A stretch of 64,000 nt of DNA from NCBI GenBank assembly GCA_015680905.1, contig CM027381.1:86763501-86827500 (forward strand). The letters are read 5' to 3'. The notes beneath the pieces were generated by a model, which saw only the letters and a list, made by a program, of their open reading frames with translations, did not search any database and was not told the origin of the DNA. Positions 21,403 to 32,382 of this stretch are shown here, piece by piece. The stretch is from Coptis chinensis (lineage: Eukaryota; Streptophyta; Magnoliopsida; Ranunculales; Ranunculaceae). Position numbers and translations under genes: made by a program. Each line of letters begins with the position of its first letter. Position 1 is the first letter of the stretch.

Positions 21403-23883
21403 ATGTCTATGACTAGTGATAGTTTGAGTGGTGAGGTTGAAGTTGATGAATGGAGAGAGAGAACTGTAAGTGAATAAGTTGAGGAGAGGGTTCGTAGTGG
21501 TGATGAGGCTTCGTCGTCTTCCTCGTTGGAGATGGTAGATGAGAGGAAGCCTAAGTCGGTGAATTGTTATGTCACTTTGAGGAGGGAGTTTGGTTGGGTG
21601 AAATCCGATCTGGTCATGTACGATCTGGCTGGGGAGAAGAGTTTGTATACTAACGACTACATTCCTTGGGGTGGAGGAGTAGTTGTTTATTATGGGCAAT
21701 TGAAGGCTGGGATGAGGTTACCTTTTTCCCGTCTTACTGTGGAGGTTTTGAACTTTTTGGGAAAAGCCCCCTGTGAGCTCGTGGGGAACAGTTGGAGGAT
21801 TCTCCATGTGTTGGACTTGTTGAATGACAGGGGTTACAACATCTGTCTCAACGATGTGATTGAGCACTTTGTTTTTAGGAGGTCGGGTGCTATGAACTTT
21901 AGTTTTCATGTTTTTAAGGGGAAGTCTCCTGTTATTGTGGGTGTGAGCAAGGAGGACTGGAGTCGTAGGCCATTGTTGGCTATGGGTAGATATTGTCCTC
22001 CTAGTTTGGAGATTGATAAACGTGTTGTACAATCTCGTGGTATGTCGTTGGTTGTAGGTCGTAATTTGTGTGTTTTGAATTGTAATTTGGACGTTCTGAT
22101 TTATTTGGGTTTGTTTTTGCAGAGATTTCTATCGCTTCTCGTACGAAGAACGGTGTGATTGAAAGCTTTGCTTCTTTGAGTTTGGAGGATAAGCAGGCTT
22201 TGTTAGGGGAGGTTGTGCATTACTTTAAGAGGCGTGGAGGGAAGAAAATCAACCGTAAGAGGTTGGAGCAGAAAGCTAGGGCTCGCAAGGTGGTGGTTGA
22301 ACTTTCTGATTCTAGCTCGGAATCTGCCATGGAGAGGGAGAGTCACAAGAAAGTACTTGTTCCTAGAATGAAAAGGAGTGGAGGTGCTGGTGACAGCCGT
22401 TCTGGTGGAGCTAGGACGTCTGGTGGGGGCGTTGAACACCGTTCTGGAGCGGTGAGGACGGTTGGAGGAGTGACGCCATCCAGACGCTCTGAGCTGGGTG
22501 ACGCAAATCGGCTGTCATCTCAACGTTCTGAGTTGGGTGACGCAAATTGTTTGCTATCCCCACGTTCTGATTTGAGTGATGCAAATCGGTTGGCGTCCCA
22601 ACGTTCTGAGCTAGGGGACGGAGGGCGCTCTGTGTCCAACCGCTTTTCCTCTGGTGATGCAGATTGTTCTGCATCCAACTGCTTCTCCTCTGGAGATGCG
22701 GGTGCTAGAAGTGTTGGTGGTGCTGCAGGTGGAAGTGCTGGTGGGGAGGTTGATGCTCCCACTTCGTTCTAGAAGCCTAATCTGAAAAGGCATTCCGAAG
22801 TGGTTGAGTCGGAGGGGGCTAAGAAGGCCCGAACTGAGTCTGGAGACCGACCTAGTGTTGTTGTAGGTTGTTCGTCTTCAGGTCAGGCTCCTCTGCAGAA
22901 GATGAGCCTGATTGATGTGGCTGCTGATGTTGGGGTGGCTGAGGCCTGAGGAAAGGAGATAGTTGGTGAGGGTGAGCCTGTTACTGAGCAGGGCAAGGAA
23001 GTATGGACCCAAGTAAGAAGAGTGACAGTGTTGTCCTTGACAGACTGGTTACTTATGAGGACCCTACAGTTTGTTGCCGACGTTTGTTGTGAATGGTGAC
23101 TGTAGCTTCAAGTCCCCTTCGGTTGGTGCGGCGTTGTTGGATAGTATTGCGCTTGCTGGGGATAGGCGCAAGCTTGATGGTAAGGGTCTGGACGTGAACT
23201 TTGTGGAGATGGAACGGTCGTTGTGTTTTGTGAGTATTCTTCCGTTCTGAGCTTGCTCCTTTTTGGTCTTGTTGATTTTGATCCATTTTAATGTCTATAT
23301 TTGTTATCTCGTTTGCTAGGTTCTGGCAATGTATAGGAAGCTGAAGGATATGGCGTCTATCTCCGACCGTTATAAGAAGGAGTTGGATAACAGCAAGCAA
23401 GCTTGTAGCAGGCTGGTGGCTGAACAGCAAGTGGAGAGAACGGAGATTGCAGGGCTGAGGGAACAAGTGCAACAGCTTGGTGGTAAAGTGGTTCTGTTGC
23501 AACCCACTCTGGACTCTGCAAAGCTGGAGGTTCAGCAATGGATCACTGAGTGCAAGAGGATGCGTTCCATTGCTGAACAAGCTAAGACTGCATACAACGA
23601 CTTGGTGGACACGGTGGAGAGTGGCGATGTGTACGTGCTGTTGGATGATTATGTTGAGGCATTAGATAAGTATGATCGCCTTAAGATGGCTATTGAAAGT
23701 AGGACTGCAATAGTGTCTGTTGCAGATGCTGGTGTAGGTGCTAGTAGACCATCTGATCTGCCATCTGACCAAGTCGTTGTGCCACCGGTTGCTCCAGTTG
23801 TTCCTTCTGTTGTTTCTGATTTGGATGTTTCTGAAGTTGTTGTTGATCAGGGTGTCAGCCCGTGGTGTTGTAGAGGGCGGTGA
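21403..23883 (+). pseudogene. Antisense accessory gene of the Tat element (Transposase_28-like domain, 13-residue repeats, coiled coil)
   Basis: It runs opposite to the element's own genes. The ATG at 21403 opens a frame with a single nonsense codon (TAA at 21475) and then reads to 22039. It includes a block like the plant 'putative gypsy type transposon' (Transposase_28) domain: GVVVYYGQLKAGMRLPFSRL and CELVGNSWRILHVLDLL. An 83-bp GT-AG intron (22040-22122) joins SRE to ISIASRTKNG in frame. Next come a basic region, a serine-rich part and six 13-residue repeats, a stop (TAG 22770) with the same frame continuing, a KRHSEVVESEGAKKARTE nuclear-signal-like segment and a frameshift near 23085. 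A second intron (23230-23319) leads to a 184-codon coiled-coil end (23329-23883). Two clean introns show the gene once made a spliced mRNA. Function unknown; no catalytic motif is seen. Confidence 0.7.
22485..22718 (+). repeat. Six tandem copies of a 39-bp (13-codon) unit
   Basis: In frame the copies read RSELGDANRLSSQ, RSELGDANCLLSP, RSDLSDANRLASQ, RSELGDGGRSVSN, RFSSGDADCSASN and CFSSGDAG. The conserved core is R-S-x-L/S-G-D-A. The array expands the hydrophilic linker of the antisense accessory protein. Confidence 0.9.
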
Positions 23884-24299
23884 TCTGGACCTTTTGAATG
23901 TGGATACTCTCTTTGTGTGAACTGATTCTGAACGTCTTGTGCTTGTCTTGTTGTTGGGAGGTATTGAACAATATTTAAACAACTCCTTGTTCTTGATACT
24001 GATATAATATTATTTTTTATGGGGATACTGAGGTCGTTTTCCCGGGATAACTTGGGGGCCTCAGTATCGGACTGATTTTGTAAGTAGAAATATTTAAATT
24101 ACTTACTTATTGAAGTCGTCTTGAAGTATGCATGTGATGCTTTTTGTTTTGACTGAATTGTTGTTTGACGACCTATATTACTTAGTGGACTGCTTGACTT
24201 TGCTAGGTCGTCCTTTGTCACAGGTCGTAGAGCGTTTGGGTACGACCTGGTTCATTTGCGTAGTTGGCATCTAGACTTCGTCTTGTCCCTAGTTTACGC

Positions 24300-24595
24300 C
24301 CTAATTCGTTCCTTTTGGAGGAACTTCTAATTGATATAATTGGCCTTTGAGTGGCCATTATATTTGAGTCTGACTTAAACCCTTTGTGAGGTCGTAAGTT
24401 GACTTGGGGTCCTTTTGGGGGTCCCCTAGATTGAATTGGTCTGATAATTAGCCTTTGAGTGGCAATTACAGTTGAACCATACCTAACCTTGGCGTTGGTG
24501 TTAGGTTGGTTTAGGGTCCTTTTGGGGGACCTTGATTTGAATTGATTGAACTTAACCATTGCGTGGCTGTTGTTGTTGAGTTGTTCTAAACTCCA
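24300..24595. repeat. Three degenerate ~107-bp tandem repeats in the Tat 3' region
   Basis: Phrases recur in order: TCCTTTTGGRGG, GAATTG, a GCCTTTGAGTGGC-like segment, then GTTGA. The first copy is the most diverged. The 3' untranslated region of Tat elements is known to be hypervariable and rich in tandem repeats. Confidence 0.75.
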
Positions 24596-24744
24596 TCTTT
24601 GATATCCGACCTGACATTGTGATGTCTTAGGTCGGGCTGCATAGTGTGAAATGCAAGGTGCTCATGTAATGAAAAAAAATGATAGCTGCACTCAAAATGT
24701 TGATGAGATTTCATTCATATTTACTTATGTACTTGCAGAAAAAC

Positions 24745-25018
24745 TTATTGATAAAAGCGTTTGAGGATAGCTGTATTCCAAGGTCGGGGAAGCCTATCAC
24801 CGAGCTAGGTTTTGATCCAGTATGCACCATTTTCAACGACTTTGTCAACAATGCAGGGGCCCTCCCATGTTGGGTCAAGTTTGGTTGGTGCTAAAGTCTT
24901 TTTGAGGACTAGGTCGCCAGCTTGGAAAGATCTTGGGACGACCTTCTTGTTGTAAGAACGTTGGATCGTTTGGTGGTACCGAGCTAGGGATATTGCGGAG
25001 AGACCTCTAGGGGTGATT
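24745..25018 (-). pseudogene. Tat pol fragment: integrase C-terminal end
   Basis: Reading the minus strand from 25018: LARYHQTIQRSYNKKV, then RSFQAGDLVLKK, then TWEGPCIVDKVVENGAYW, an in-frame TAG (24797 region), then LPRPWNTAILKRFYQ and a stop at 24745-24747. This matches the GPY/F-like integrase tail of Ty3/gypsy Tat elements: the charged helix before GDLVL, WEGPY, and a final P-R-x-W-N-x-x-L-K-x-F-Y. The catalytic integrase core and all other pol domains are absent. One nonsense codon. Confidence 0.85.
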
Positions 25019-25741
25019 TTTCTCTCTCCTAGGTGGCACTTTAATGTGAGAGAGATATTTTTTTCTCTCCTAGGTGGCTCTCTAATATTTAAGCTTTTGA
25101 GTCTAATTAGAACTCTTCCTATCCATATTACTATTTGAGTGCAAGTTAAGTAGTTTTCTATTATAAGTACAACTCTATTAGAAACAGTTTCCTCTATTAG
25201 GATACCTCTATATATGCTCGGTATCTATGAAATTGTGGCTAACTTAACATTATGTAGTGTTTTCGAGAACGAAACTGTTTCAAGAGTTTATGGTGTTGGG
25301 GATGCGTAGCACATGTTAACAATACTTGGTCTAGCAACATGTTAACATCATGCTAAAATCAAATTGCATTCTCATACAGAAGTTACGAAACTCAATCTTA
25401 TTAGCCTTCAAGAACTTAGAATATCTATTATTATTATCATAATATAAAACTAACACTGTAATATCACTGTTAAATTAAAGAGAGTTATATGTTGTACCCC
25501 TGTTGCCGTATATGGTCTTACCAGTAATTTTGCAGTTCAATATCATGAATTGATAAGTCCTATTGGAATAAATTAATAAGAAAATACATGCTAAAAAGGC
25601 CTTATTGGTGAGAGAAAGAAGACACCAGCAAGCTCATCAGGCTCGCATTACCACCCATTTGTATACCTGCTTTACAATTCCAACAATGGAATACCAATGT
25701 TGTCCAATGGGCCAGATTGTCCAAAGATAGAGTATCTATGA
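25019..25741. other. Non-coding, with a duplicated CT-rich motif and a repeat shared with 27665
   Basis: TCTCTCCTAGGTGGC occurs twice (near 25023 and 25065). At 25367-25430 a stretch (CATTCTCATACA, TTATTAGC, AAGAACTTAGAATATC) matches 27665-27730 in the same orientation. No coding sequence. Confidence 0.5.
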
Positions 25742-26430
25742 CTTGGACATGTTGGAGGTCCTAGGCATGGAAGTGGTGGTACTGTATACAAAGTCCAACA
25801 CAAATGGAGTTCCTCTGTTTACACTTTTAAAGTCATTCGGTTTGAGCAAAATAGTGATGGATTTATGAAGAAGACAATTAGCGAGGCAGAGATAGTTAGA
25901 CAGGTTGGAATTGATTCACAATTTGTAGTGAAATGTTATCGTGTACTTGATAGTGGCAAAGAGGGGGATATGTGCTTTTTGATGGAAGACTCCCGGAAAA
26001 TGATCTTACTGGTATGGCGAAGTGAGTCTTGGAAGGGCTCAAATACTTGCATGCTTTGTCACATTATGCACGGAGACATTAAGCCATTAAATTTTCGAAT
26101 CAATGCCCAAGAGGGACGTAAAAACTGCAAACTTTGGGGTTAGTCAGTTTATAGCAGGCATTATAGATGCAAATGACTCCTGCCACGGACCTGTGCATTA
26201 CTGCGTACATGAGCTTTGAGAGGTTCGACTTTGATAACTTTATTGCAAGCGGGTGTGATGGATTTCCAGAAGATGTTACATGGGTCACTTCCTTCTAGTT
26301 GATAGCTCCTGGGAAGAAACCTGACTGGGCAACACTAATGTGTGCCATATGTTTCATTTAACGACCAGATCGAAATTCATGAGGGTGGTGTTTGCTTCTT
26401 CAGGAATTGAAGACTCGAGAAAGCACAACT
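25742..26430 (+). pseudogene. Group-D MAP kinase kinase pseudogene (MKK7/9-like)
   Basis: Kinase motifs appear in order across shifted frames: a glycine loop (GSGGTVYKV), the lysine strand (YTFKVIRF), an EAEIVRQVGIDSQFVVKCY helix-C region, GDMCFLMED, GLKYLHA, the catalytic loop as HGDIKPLNF (normally HRDIKPSN), ANFGVSQF (normally ADFGVS), AYMSFERFDFDNF, then GKKPDWATLMCAICF. The last phrase and YMSPERFD-like segment are characteristic of plant group-D MAPKKs, which lack introns, as here. MAPKKs phosphorylate MAP kinases in stress and hormone signalling. Here the HRD arginine and DFG aspartate are altered and several frameshifts and stops break it, so it is dead. Confidence 0.8.
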
Positions 26431-27664
26431 AAAATAGCGCATTTTGTCAAAATAACATGAGTTATGTCAACACCAATGGATAAAACGGGTGTAACAAAAA
26501 TGAATCCATTTTAACCATACAAACTATATGAAAGATCTCGGACGATGACTACATGTTTCTTTGTGAGGATCGGGAGTTTTAGAGAATCCACATCAACCAC
26601 GATGCATTGTGATCTTTGAGATGTGCGTTACACAAATTTTATAGAGGAAATGACAAACAAGTATATATTACACCTTTTAATTAAACGCTAATTGTCACAA
26701 AACTTAAAGTTAATTTTGTGGGCATCTGCATATTTGTTTGTTTGTAGCTTCACGTAAGATTTGAATTGGAAACATATTGATCGAAGATTTAGTTGATAAT
26801 GTCCCTTCCTATTCCTATATGGTTTGCTAAACTCCCAAATTAATGTTCAAATTTCTTTTTTCTATATGGTTTGGTAGCTTAGGTTGTAGAAAAATTGCAT
26901 TTAATTTGTCTATGTGATAAGGTGGTCACATTGGCTGTAGTAGTGAGGAAATATGTGAAAATGATGAAGAGTTCAATATTTAATACGTTTCCAGAGCATA
27001 TTATGAAGTTATTAGACACAGAGAAAGTGAATTCGTGGATACAGGAAATAAGGTGGTTAAATCAATGTATTATCAATCTACACCTCCATACCAGATTAGG
27101 ATGAAAGAAATCAAATTTCTGATCATCAAAAATTATAGTATGTTTGCAATGGGAAGGTTGAAAATTTGCAATTTTTAGTATGTTTGGCAGTTTGTAGTAT
27201 GTTGGTGATGACTTGCAATAGGAAGGTTGGAGATTTGTAATATAATAGGCACCATTTACATGCACTAATTGGATTCAGTCTGTCAGTCTTGACGGGACCT
27301 AAACTATGATGGCTTCAATCTGGCCAGCAAGTGGCAAGGACATACTGATTGGATTTATTAGGCTCATGAGGTTCATACTTCATAGTACCACAAGGTATGT
27401 ATTAATATAAAGGTAGAAGCCATTCTCTCCAATATTTATAACGGACAAAACAACAATTTTATACAGCTGTCTTACCTGATTCTTGAACAAAAAATTTCCT
27501 GGAAGAGTCTTTGGTAAGCGATCAGCCGAGAGTTTCTTTTATTCAATTTTTTTTTCCTTTTTCTTTTTGTGAATAATTTTTTTATTCAATTAACTACCAT
27601 AAGTGAAAGAAGAGAGACAAATGCTAGCTTTTAAAGAGTACGTGTTTTATGTATAATCCTTTCT
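26431..27664. other. Non-coding, nothing recognised
   Basis: AT-rich spacer. 27125-27245 has repeated TAGTATGTTTG / TTTGCAAT phrases in short imperfect tandem. ORFs are short and without similarity. Confidence 0.5.
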
Positions 27665-27765
27665 AAAATCATTCTCATACAAAAATTACCAAACTCAATT
27701 TTATTAGCTTTCAAAAACTTAGAATATCTAAAAGATCCCGGGCATATGCCTGGGTCCAAATCTAG
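27665..27765 (+). mobile_element. Helitron-like 3' terminus
   Basis: A perfect-length palindromic stem (CCCGGGCATATGCCTGGG, 27737-27754, with one G-T wobble pair on each side) is followed 7 bases later by CTAG at 27762-27765 and then T. Plant Helitrons end in a short hairpin followed within ~10-12 nt by CTRR and insert before T. No Helitron coding sequence or certain 5' TC end is found; the CT-rich start at ~25021 is a weak candidate. Confidence 0.45.
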
Positions 27766-28057
27766 TTACACCTAATTAACAATGAAAATTCAAGACGTCG
27801 TAAATCCTCAATGCCTTCATGTAAAGTGGTGTATCTAGTGCACATGCATTCAAAGTCTTACAAAATTTCTTTCAAGTTTAAAAAAAAAAAAAAATGAAAT
27901 GCCAATTTATTAAACAAAGTTGAAATCTCATTAAAAGAAAAAACATATTTTGACTGATCTCTGATTTACTTTGGTTTGGGAATAATCATAACAAGGTTGT
28001 ATAGCTCCCATCTCTATTGTGTGTTGGGTGTGCCCCTCGGTTATTTTATATGGTTTT
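27766..28057. other. Non-coding flank of element A
   Basis: A poly-A run (27879-27893) and AT-rich sequence. Bases 28053-28057 are GTTTT, the left target-site duplication of element A. Confidence 0.7.
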
Positions 28058-29613
28058 TGATAAAACGTAAAAATGATAGTTTACCTACGAAATGAACGAT
28101 GATACTCAAAACATAAGTAAACTAAAACTTTATTACGTGCCTATATTTATCAAAGATTCTACTATCAATCCTATGAGATATAGTGGAGTAGATGATTCGT
28201 TCCACTCCTAGTCCTTCCGCATGGTAATGTTCTCTACGTATAAGTAATCTTAACTAAAGTCTAATGAGAGATTTACGAAATGGCAACTAGACTACGATGC
28301 AACTACCCACAAGATGCAACTAGTCAACTATTGGAACAACTATGGGAATGCTACGTCGATTCTATGATAAGGAGTTAGAGGGGGATTGATTCCACCTTAA
28401 CGTGACTAAATCCTACTAACGATGAATCGTCATAATCCGAATTGAATCTGAGAACAATAAACAGTTACTCCTAATCCCTAATTACACATGACATTTCTAC
28501 CAATTCATAACTAGCATGTGAACGATTACACCCATTCTCATGGTGAACTAATCGTTTCTAGAGTGGAAAGGAAATTACGACGACTCTACGATAATCGGAA
28601 TCAAGCTTTCATCAAGGCTTCTTAACCCCCTCTAATGGAGGTTTAGCCGAGAATCATTACGCAATCATTCCCAATGGAATTCAAACAAGACATGATATAA
28701 AGATTTGAACTTTACTTGTTTAAACTCAATTCAAAACTACTCATGCAATAATTGAATTAAACTAACAATGACAAATAATTGAATCTAAGAATTGAACTAA
28801 ATAAGTAAATGGAAAATGAAACTAGATTACCAAGAACACTATTTTATTAATCTAATGAATAATAAAACAATGATTCAAATACTAAATTAATAATCTATTT
28901 TGTTCTAAAGTAATTAATTAAACATGAAACTAGATCTAAAACAAGATATGAAAAACTAATGAATTAACTAATTGAAATTCTAAAACTAAGTTCTAAAACT
29001 AATTAATGGAGGCTAACTAATCTAGGTCTAACTATCTACCATTAACAAAGATCTAAGCTTTTGTTTTTATACTTTCAGATCCAAAAATCGTGCATGGGCT
29101 TGGATCCATGTTTTGGGCCAGAGAATCAGGCCCAAAACCCAATTCTTTCAGTCCAAAAAGGCCTCTTCAGCTGCAGTTGGCTTCAACAGACTTTTTGTCC
29201 ACTTTTGCTTCTCTAATTGGGTCAAGGCTTAAACCATTGGAAAGCTCTTTCCGAGCCGGTCGTTTTGACATAAGGTAGGCCCAATTCTGAGGTCTTAGTC
29301 CAAAGATACGGCCTTCGGAAGTTCTGCTGACTTTGTGTCTTTCTTTTACGCCTGCCGGTCGACTTTTCAGCTTTTGACCGGGCTTTAGAAAGGCTTTATC
29401 TTCTTGAATCTTGGCCTTTAATCATAGAACTCCTTAGCAACCGATCTTTGCTCTTTTATCTCGCTAAAGTGGCATATTTCTGCACATAATGGACTTTGAA
29501 GCTTGAAATGCATAAAAACACGTAATCAGTATTAACTCTTAATTATTACTCACATAATTGGTCTAAAAGTATGACTGTTACAGGGTTAAAATTACAGTTT
29601 TGGGCTCTTATCA
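28058..29613 (-). repeat. Element A 3' LTR
   Basis: On the minus strand it begins TGATAAGAGCCC and ends GTTTTATCA, so the ends are an extended inverted repeat (TGATAA/TTATCA). It matches 39133-40690 at roughly 96-97%. A TATAAAAA box lies on the minus strand at 29064-29071, placing U3 at about 29072-29613. A 62-codon ORF inside is also present in the other LTRs but has no known product. Confidence 0.95.
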
Positions 29614-29615
29614 AA

Positions 29616-29626
29616 CCACCCCCAAA
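29616..29626 (-). promoter_or_regulatory. Polypurine tract of element A
   Basis: The minus strand reads TTTGGGGGTGG two bases before the 3' LTR start, the expected primer for plus-strand DNA synthesis. It is preceded by GAGGACAAGCAAAATG. Confidence 0.88.
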
Positions 29627-30574
29627 CAGCATTTTGCTTGTCCTCAAGCAAAGATGAGAAATTAGAATAAGTGACCAAAAATGGAGTTCTATCTACTCTC
29701 GTTTCGCTGAGTGCGATTGCATTGACCATATGCAATAAGGCCTTAAACCACTAGGAATTCCCTAGTGGACGAGTTATAGCCTCGTGAGAGTTTTCCAGTG
29801 AAGGTACTCACAAACTTCATCTATATTACAATGACTAAGAAATAAAACTATTGTTTCCTTATTCATGCTCTAACTTAACTATACCTCTCACTAGCAATGC
29901 ATATAGAGTAATCAAGTCGAAACCTAAGCTAATATATGCATAATAATCAATCATCTACAATAAACATATATACAATGAGTAATACTATGAAATGTCTAGC
30001 AGGTTTGTTTCTGAAACTCGGAATAGCGTCCTTAAGTAGGTTCTCACAATAATAGTCAAGATACAACACTCTGATTTTTCCACTCAAGTTTCAGCTACTC
30101 CGATTAATGCGAGGGCACACTTTACCTTACAATCTCAATGACAACAAGGAAGCGGAGTCGATCAAACACATCTGCCACTTACTATCACACTAACCTATTC
30201 CTAATTAAGCTAGAGGTCTTTATTAGGTGTCATGAGGATTAGGAGATGGTTTAAGAAGGAAGGAAATAGATATTCAAAAGGACAAGTCCGAGATAATAGA
30301 GTCTTTGATTATGTAACTAAAGAAACCTTGTTATTTACTTTTGCTTCTACACTTTGTTTCCATCCTTAGCCATATTTTTCTTTTTCTTTTCTTTGGCTTT
30401 TGACTCCCTTTTATTCTATTTTTGGAGTTTTTATTTATTTTTTTTTTTTCTTTTCTTTGGATGGAAACTTCTTTTTCTTTATTTTTCAAGCAATTAACTA
30501 ACTTTTGTTTACACGGTTTTTTCTTTCTTCTTTCTTCCTCATTCTATTCTCAGACTTATCTAAATTGGGTAGGT

Positions 30575-30615
<41 letters not shown>

Positions 30616-31448
30616 TTTTTTTTTTGTTTTGTAACAGGGTAAAAGGATTTGTGGTTTATGAAAGGCTAAAGAAAGGCTCAGAGGGGCGACTAGCGGAAAA
30701 TAATTCATAGGTTTGAATTTCTGGCTATATCGATCCAAAGAGGGCCTAAATTCTCGCTTAGGATATGTCATAGTGATCAAGCAAGTGGACGTGTGATTTC
30801 TCTATCCAGATTTACTTCTCCCTTGTGTCATTTCTCAATTGTTTAATTTCATATAAGGCTTTTAGGTTATATTCTCACAGGATTTGTAGAATAAGTACTC
30901 TAGCCTAGATTTCAGAAACTTACTGCTAACAATCATAGATACTCATGTAATATATTTATAGATAGATGCAAAGATTATTACCTACATATTAACCTAAGTT
31001 TCTAAAAATTATTCTAATGCAAAAGCTACGTGAGACTTCTAGATTATTAAGAGCATAGAGAAAGAAAACAATACCAATATTCCTAACTGTATAGTATGAA
31101 CTTATTTATTTATATTTTTGAATTTTTAAAATTTTAACTAAAAAAAACAAGTGCATATTATACCTATCTATATCCTAATAGATGCCTTAACTACACGTGT
31201 TTCTATCCCCCCCAAACAAGAAGCATGCTTTGTCCTCAAAGCATTTAAATAAAGAGGGTAGGAAAAATACCATTGAAGCGCGTGAAATTCAGGAACATCT
31301 GGAAAACAAGGTTAGAACGTACTAATATATGAAATAAAAACTGACGCAACTCTATAAGAGTTCCACCCATTATGGGGTTAACAAGAATCAAATTGCTTGG
31401 GACATAAGCAGACACTAACTAGAATTAAAACTTACCTTATCTCCTACT
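29627..31448. other. Element A 3' non-coding region
   Basis: About 1.8 kb without coding sequence between the second accessory ORF and the polypurine tract. It holds a T-run at ~30578-30615 (A-run on the element strand) and other T-rich tracts near 30430-30450. Its counterpart in element B is 58188-60015, with which it is clearly homologous (for example the TCGATATAGCC and TATTACATGAGTATC stretches). Confidence 0.8.
31207..31216 (-). promoter_or_regulatory. Internal polypurine-like motif 3 (element A)
   Basis: The minus strand reads TTTGGGGGGG, preceded by GAGGACAAAGCATG, almost the same context as the true polypurine tract at 29616. It lies ~230 bases after the second accessory ORF. Confidence 0.6.
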
Positions 31449-32382
31449 TTATTCATCATCCTGTTCATCATCTTCTTCTATAAAGAAGTGAGGTTCCCTC
31501 GTGTCCTGCCATGCCATGATAATTTGCCAGGCTTCCCGCCATTTATCGTCTATTATTGCTAACCTATTAAAGCGCCACTGGTGCGTCCGATGGGGTGTAG
31601 GGTGCAACCCGATGAGGTTGTATCCTCCACCCTGCCAAGTCATTGCACGGAAAGATTGAATAATACTATTGGTGGGTCGTGATGCGATTGTCGACCGTAA
31701 TCCAATCCGTGAAACGTGTACAAAAAACAGGAAAGAAACATAGCATAATACGGGAAATTAGAACAGGCATAAGAAGGTACTTATGCCTCATGCTATGGGC
31801 TCGAGCTAAACTAGACATCAAGGTTCGGGGGAGGTCATGACACATACGTCCCGTGGCTAAAGCAAGGACGACGCTGCAAGTGGCATCATTCACAGAAGAA
31901 AAACGTCATTCCCCTAAAATGTTTAGCATGATCCAAAACATAACAGTTCCTATGTTCATGGACAGGCTACCAAAGGCGACGTTATATTCCCCTTGGTCCT
32001 CGATACGGAAAATGCCTGCGCCATACGACTCATGCAAAAACTCATAAGTGTAGACATACATATTATCTACCCAATAGCACCATGGGTCTTGTATTTCAGC
32101 TGGCATAGCAAGTCCAAGAACAAATGCTAGCAAGAACCTGGTAATTTCCATTGGTTCATCATCAATGTTGATGGAGAACACTTGTTCTCCATCTGGTCTC
32201 TCAAAGAAAATGTAGTTATCGTAAAAATAAGATGCTAGTGTTGGAGAATAAAGTGCATCGAGGTCTTACCATAAGCGGTTCCCGACTTTCGATGTGATCG
32301 CCGCCACAAAACCAAGCACCATAAGTAGTGCTTTGGAACAAATCTTGAAAAGACTGTTCGGTATCAATGTAGGAGATGTCAT
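31449..32382 (-). pseudogene. Element A second accessory 3' ORF (unknown protein)
   Basis: The start chosen is the minus-strand ATG at 32382 (MTSP), shared with element B's copy at 57261 (also MTSP). Frames are broken but the protein is readable: SLF near the N-terminus, ITRFLLAFVLGLAMP (a hydrophobic stretch), EIQDPWCYWVDNMYVYTYEF, YNVAFGSLSMNIGTVMF, then LPRTLMSSLARAHSMRHKYL, LLMPVLI, RFNRLAIIDDKWREAWQIIM and an acidic end (FIEEDDEQDDE, stop at 31449). Length is about 310 codons in both elements. I do not recognise a family. One or two hydrophobic segments could be membrane-associated, but no signal peptide or cleavage site is clear. Sharing by both elements argues that it was once under selection. 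Confidence 0.6.

Larger units (their letters stand above)
20582..25018 (-). mobile_element. Tat-lineage Ty3/gypsy retrotransposon, 3' part only
   Basis: On the minus strand the order is integrase C-terminus (24745-25018), tandem-repeat 3' region (~24300-24595), an accessory gene on the opposite strand (21403-23883), a polypurine tract (20976-20990) and an LTR (20582-20975). This order, with an antisense extra ORF between pol and the 3' LTR, is known from Tat-lineage plant elements. Everything upstream of the integrase tail is missing; the break is at ~25018-25021, where an unrelated CT-rich sequence begins. Confidence 0.78.

Noticed and set aside
22485..22718. CRISPR-like array
   Set aside because: Repeats are contiguous, in frame and protein-coding, with no spacers; the genome is a plant nuclear genome.
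22203..22793. Minus-strand ORFs opposite the tandem-repeat part of the Tat accessory gene
   Set aside because: Shadows produced by the 39-bp repeat; introns and domain support lie on the plus strand.
26895..27104. 69-codon ORF downstream of the MAPKK pseudogene
   Set aside because: No motif or similarity; length is within chance expectation.
29090..29278. 62-codon ORF present in several Athila LTRs (also 40170-40358, and in the inverse direction near 60364-60546)
   Set aside because: Its conservation is explained by LTR homology. It lies across U3 near the TATA box, with no known similarity, and is read against the element's direction of transcription.
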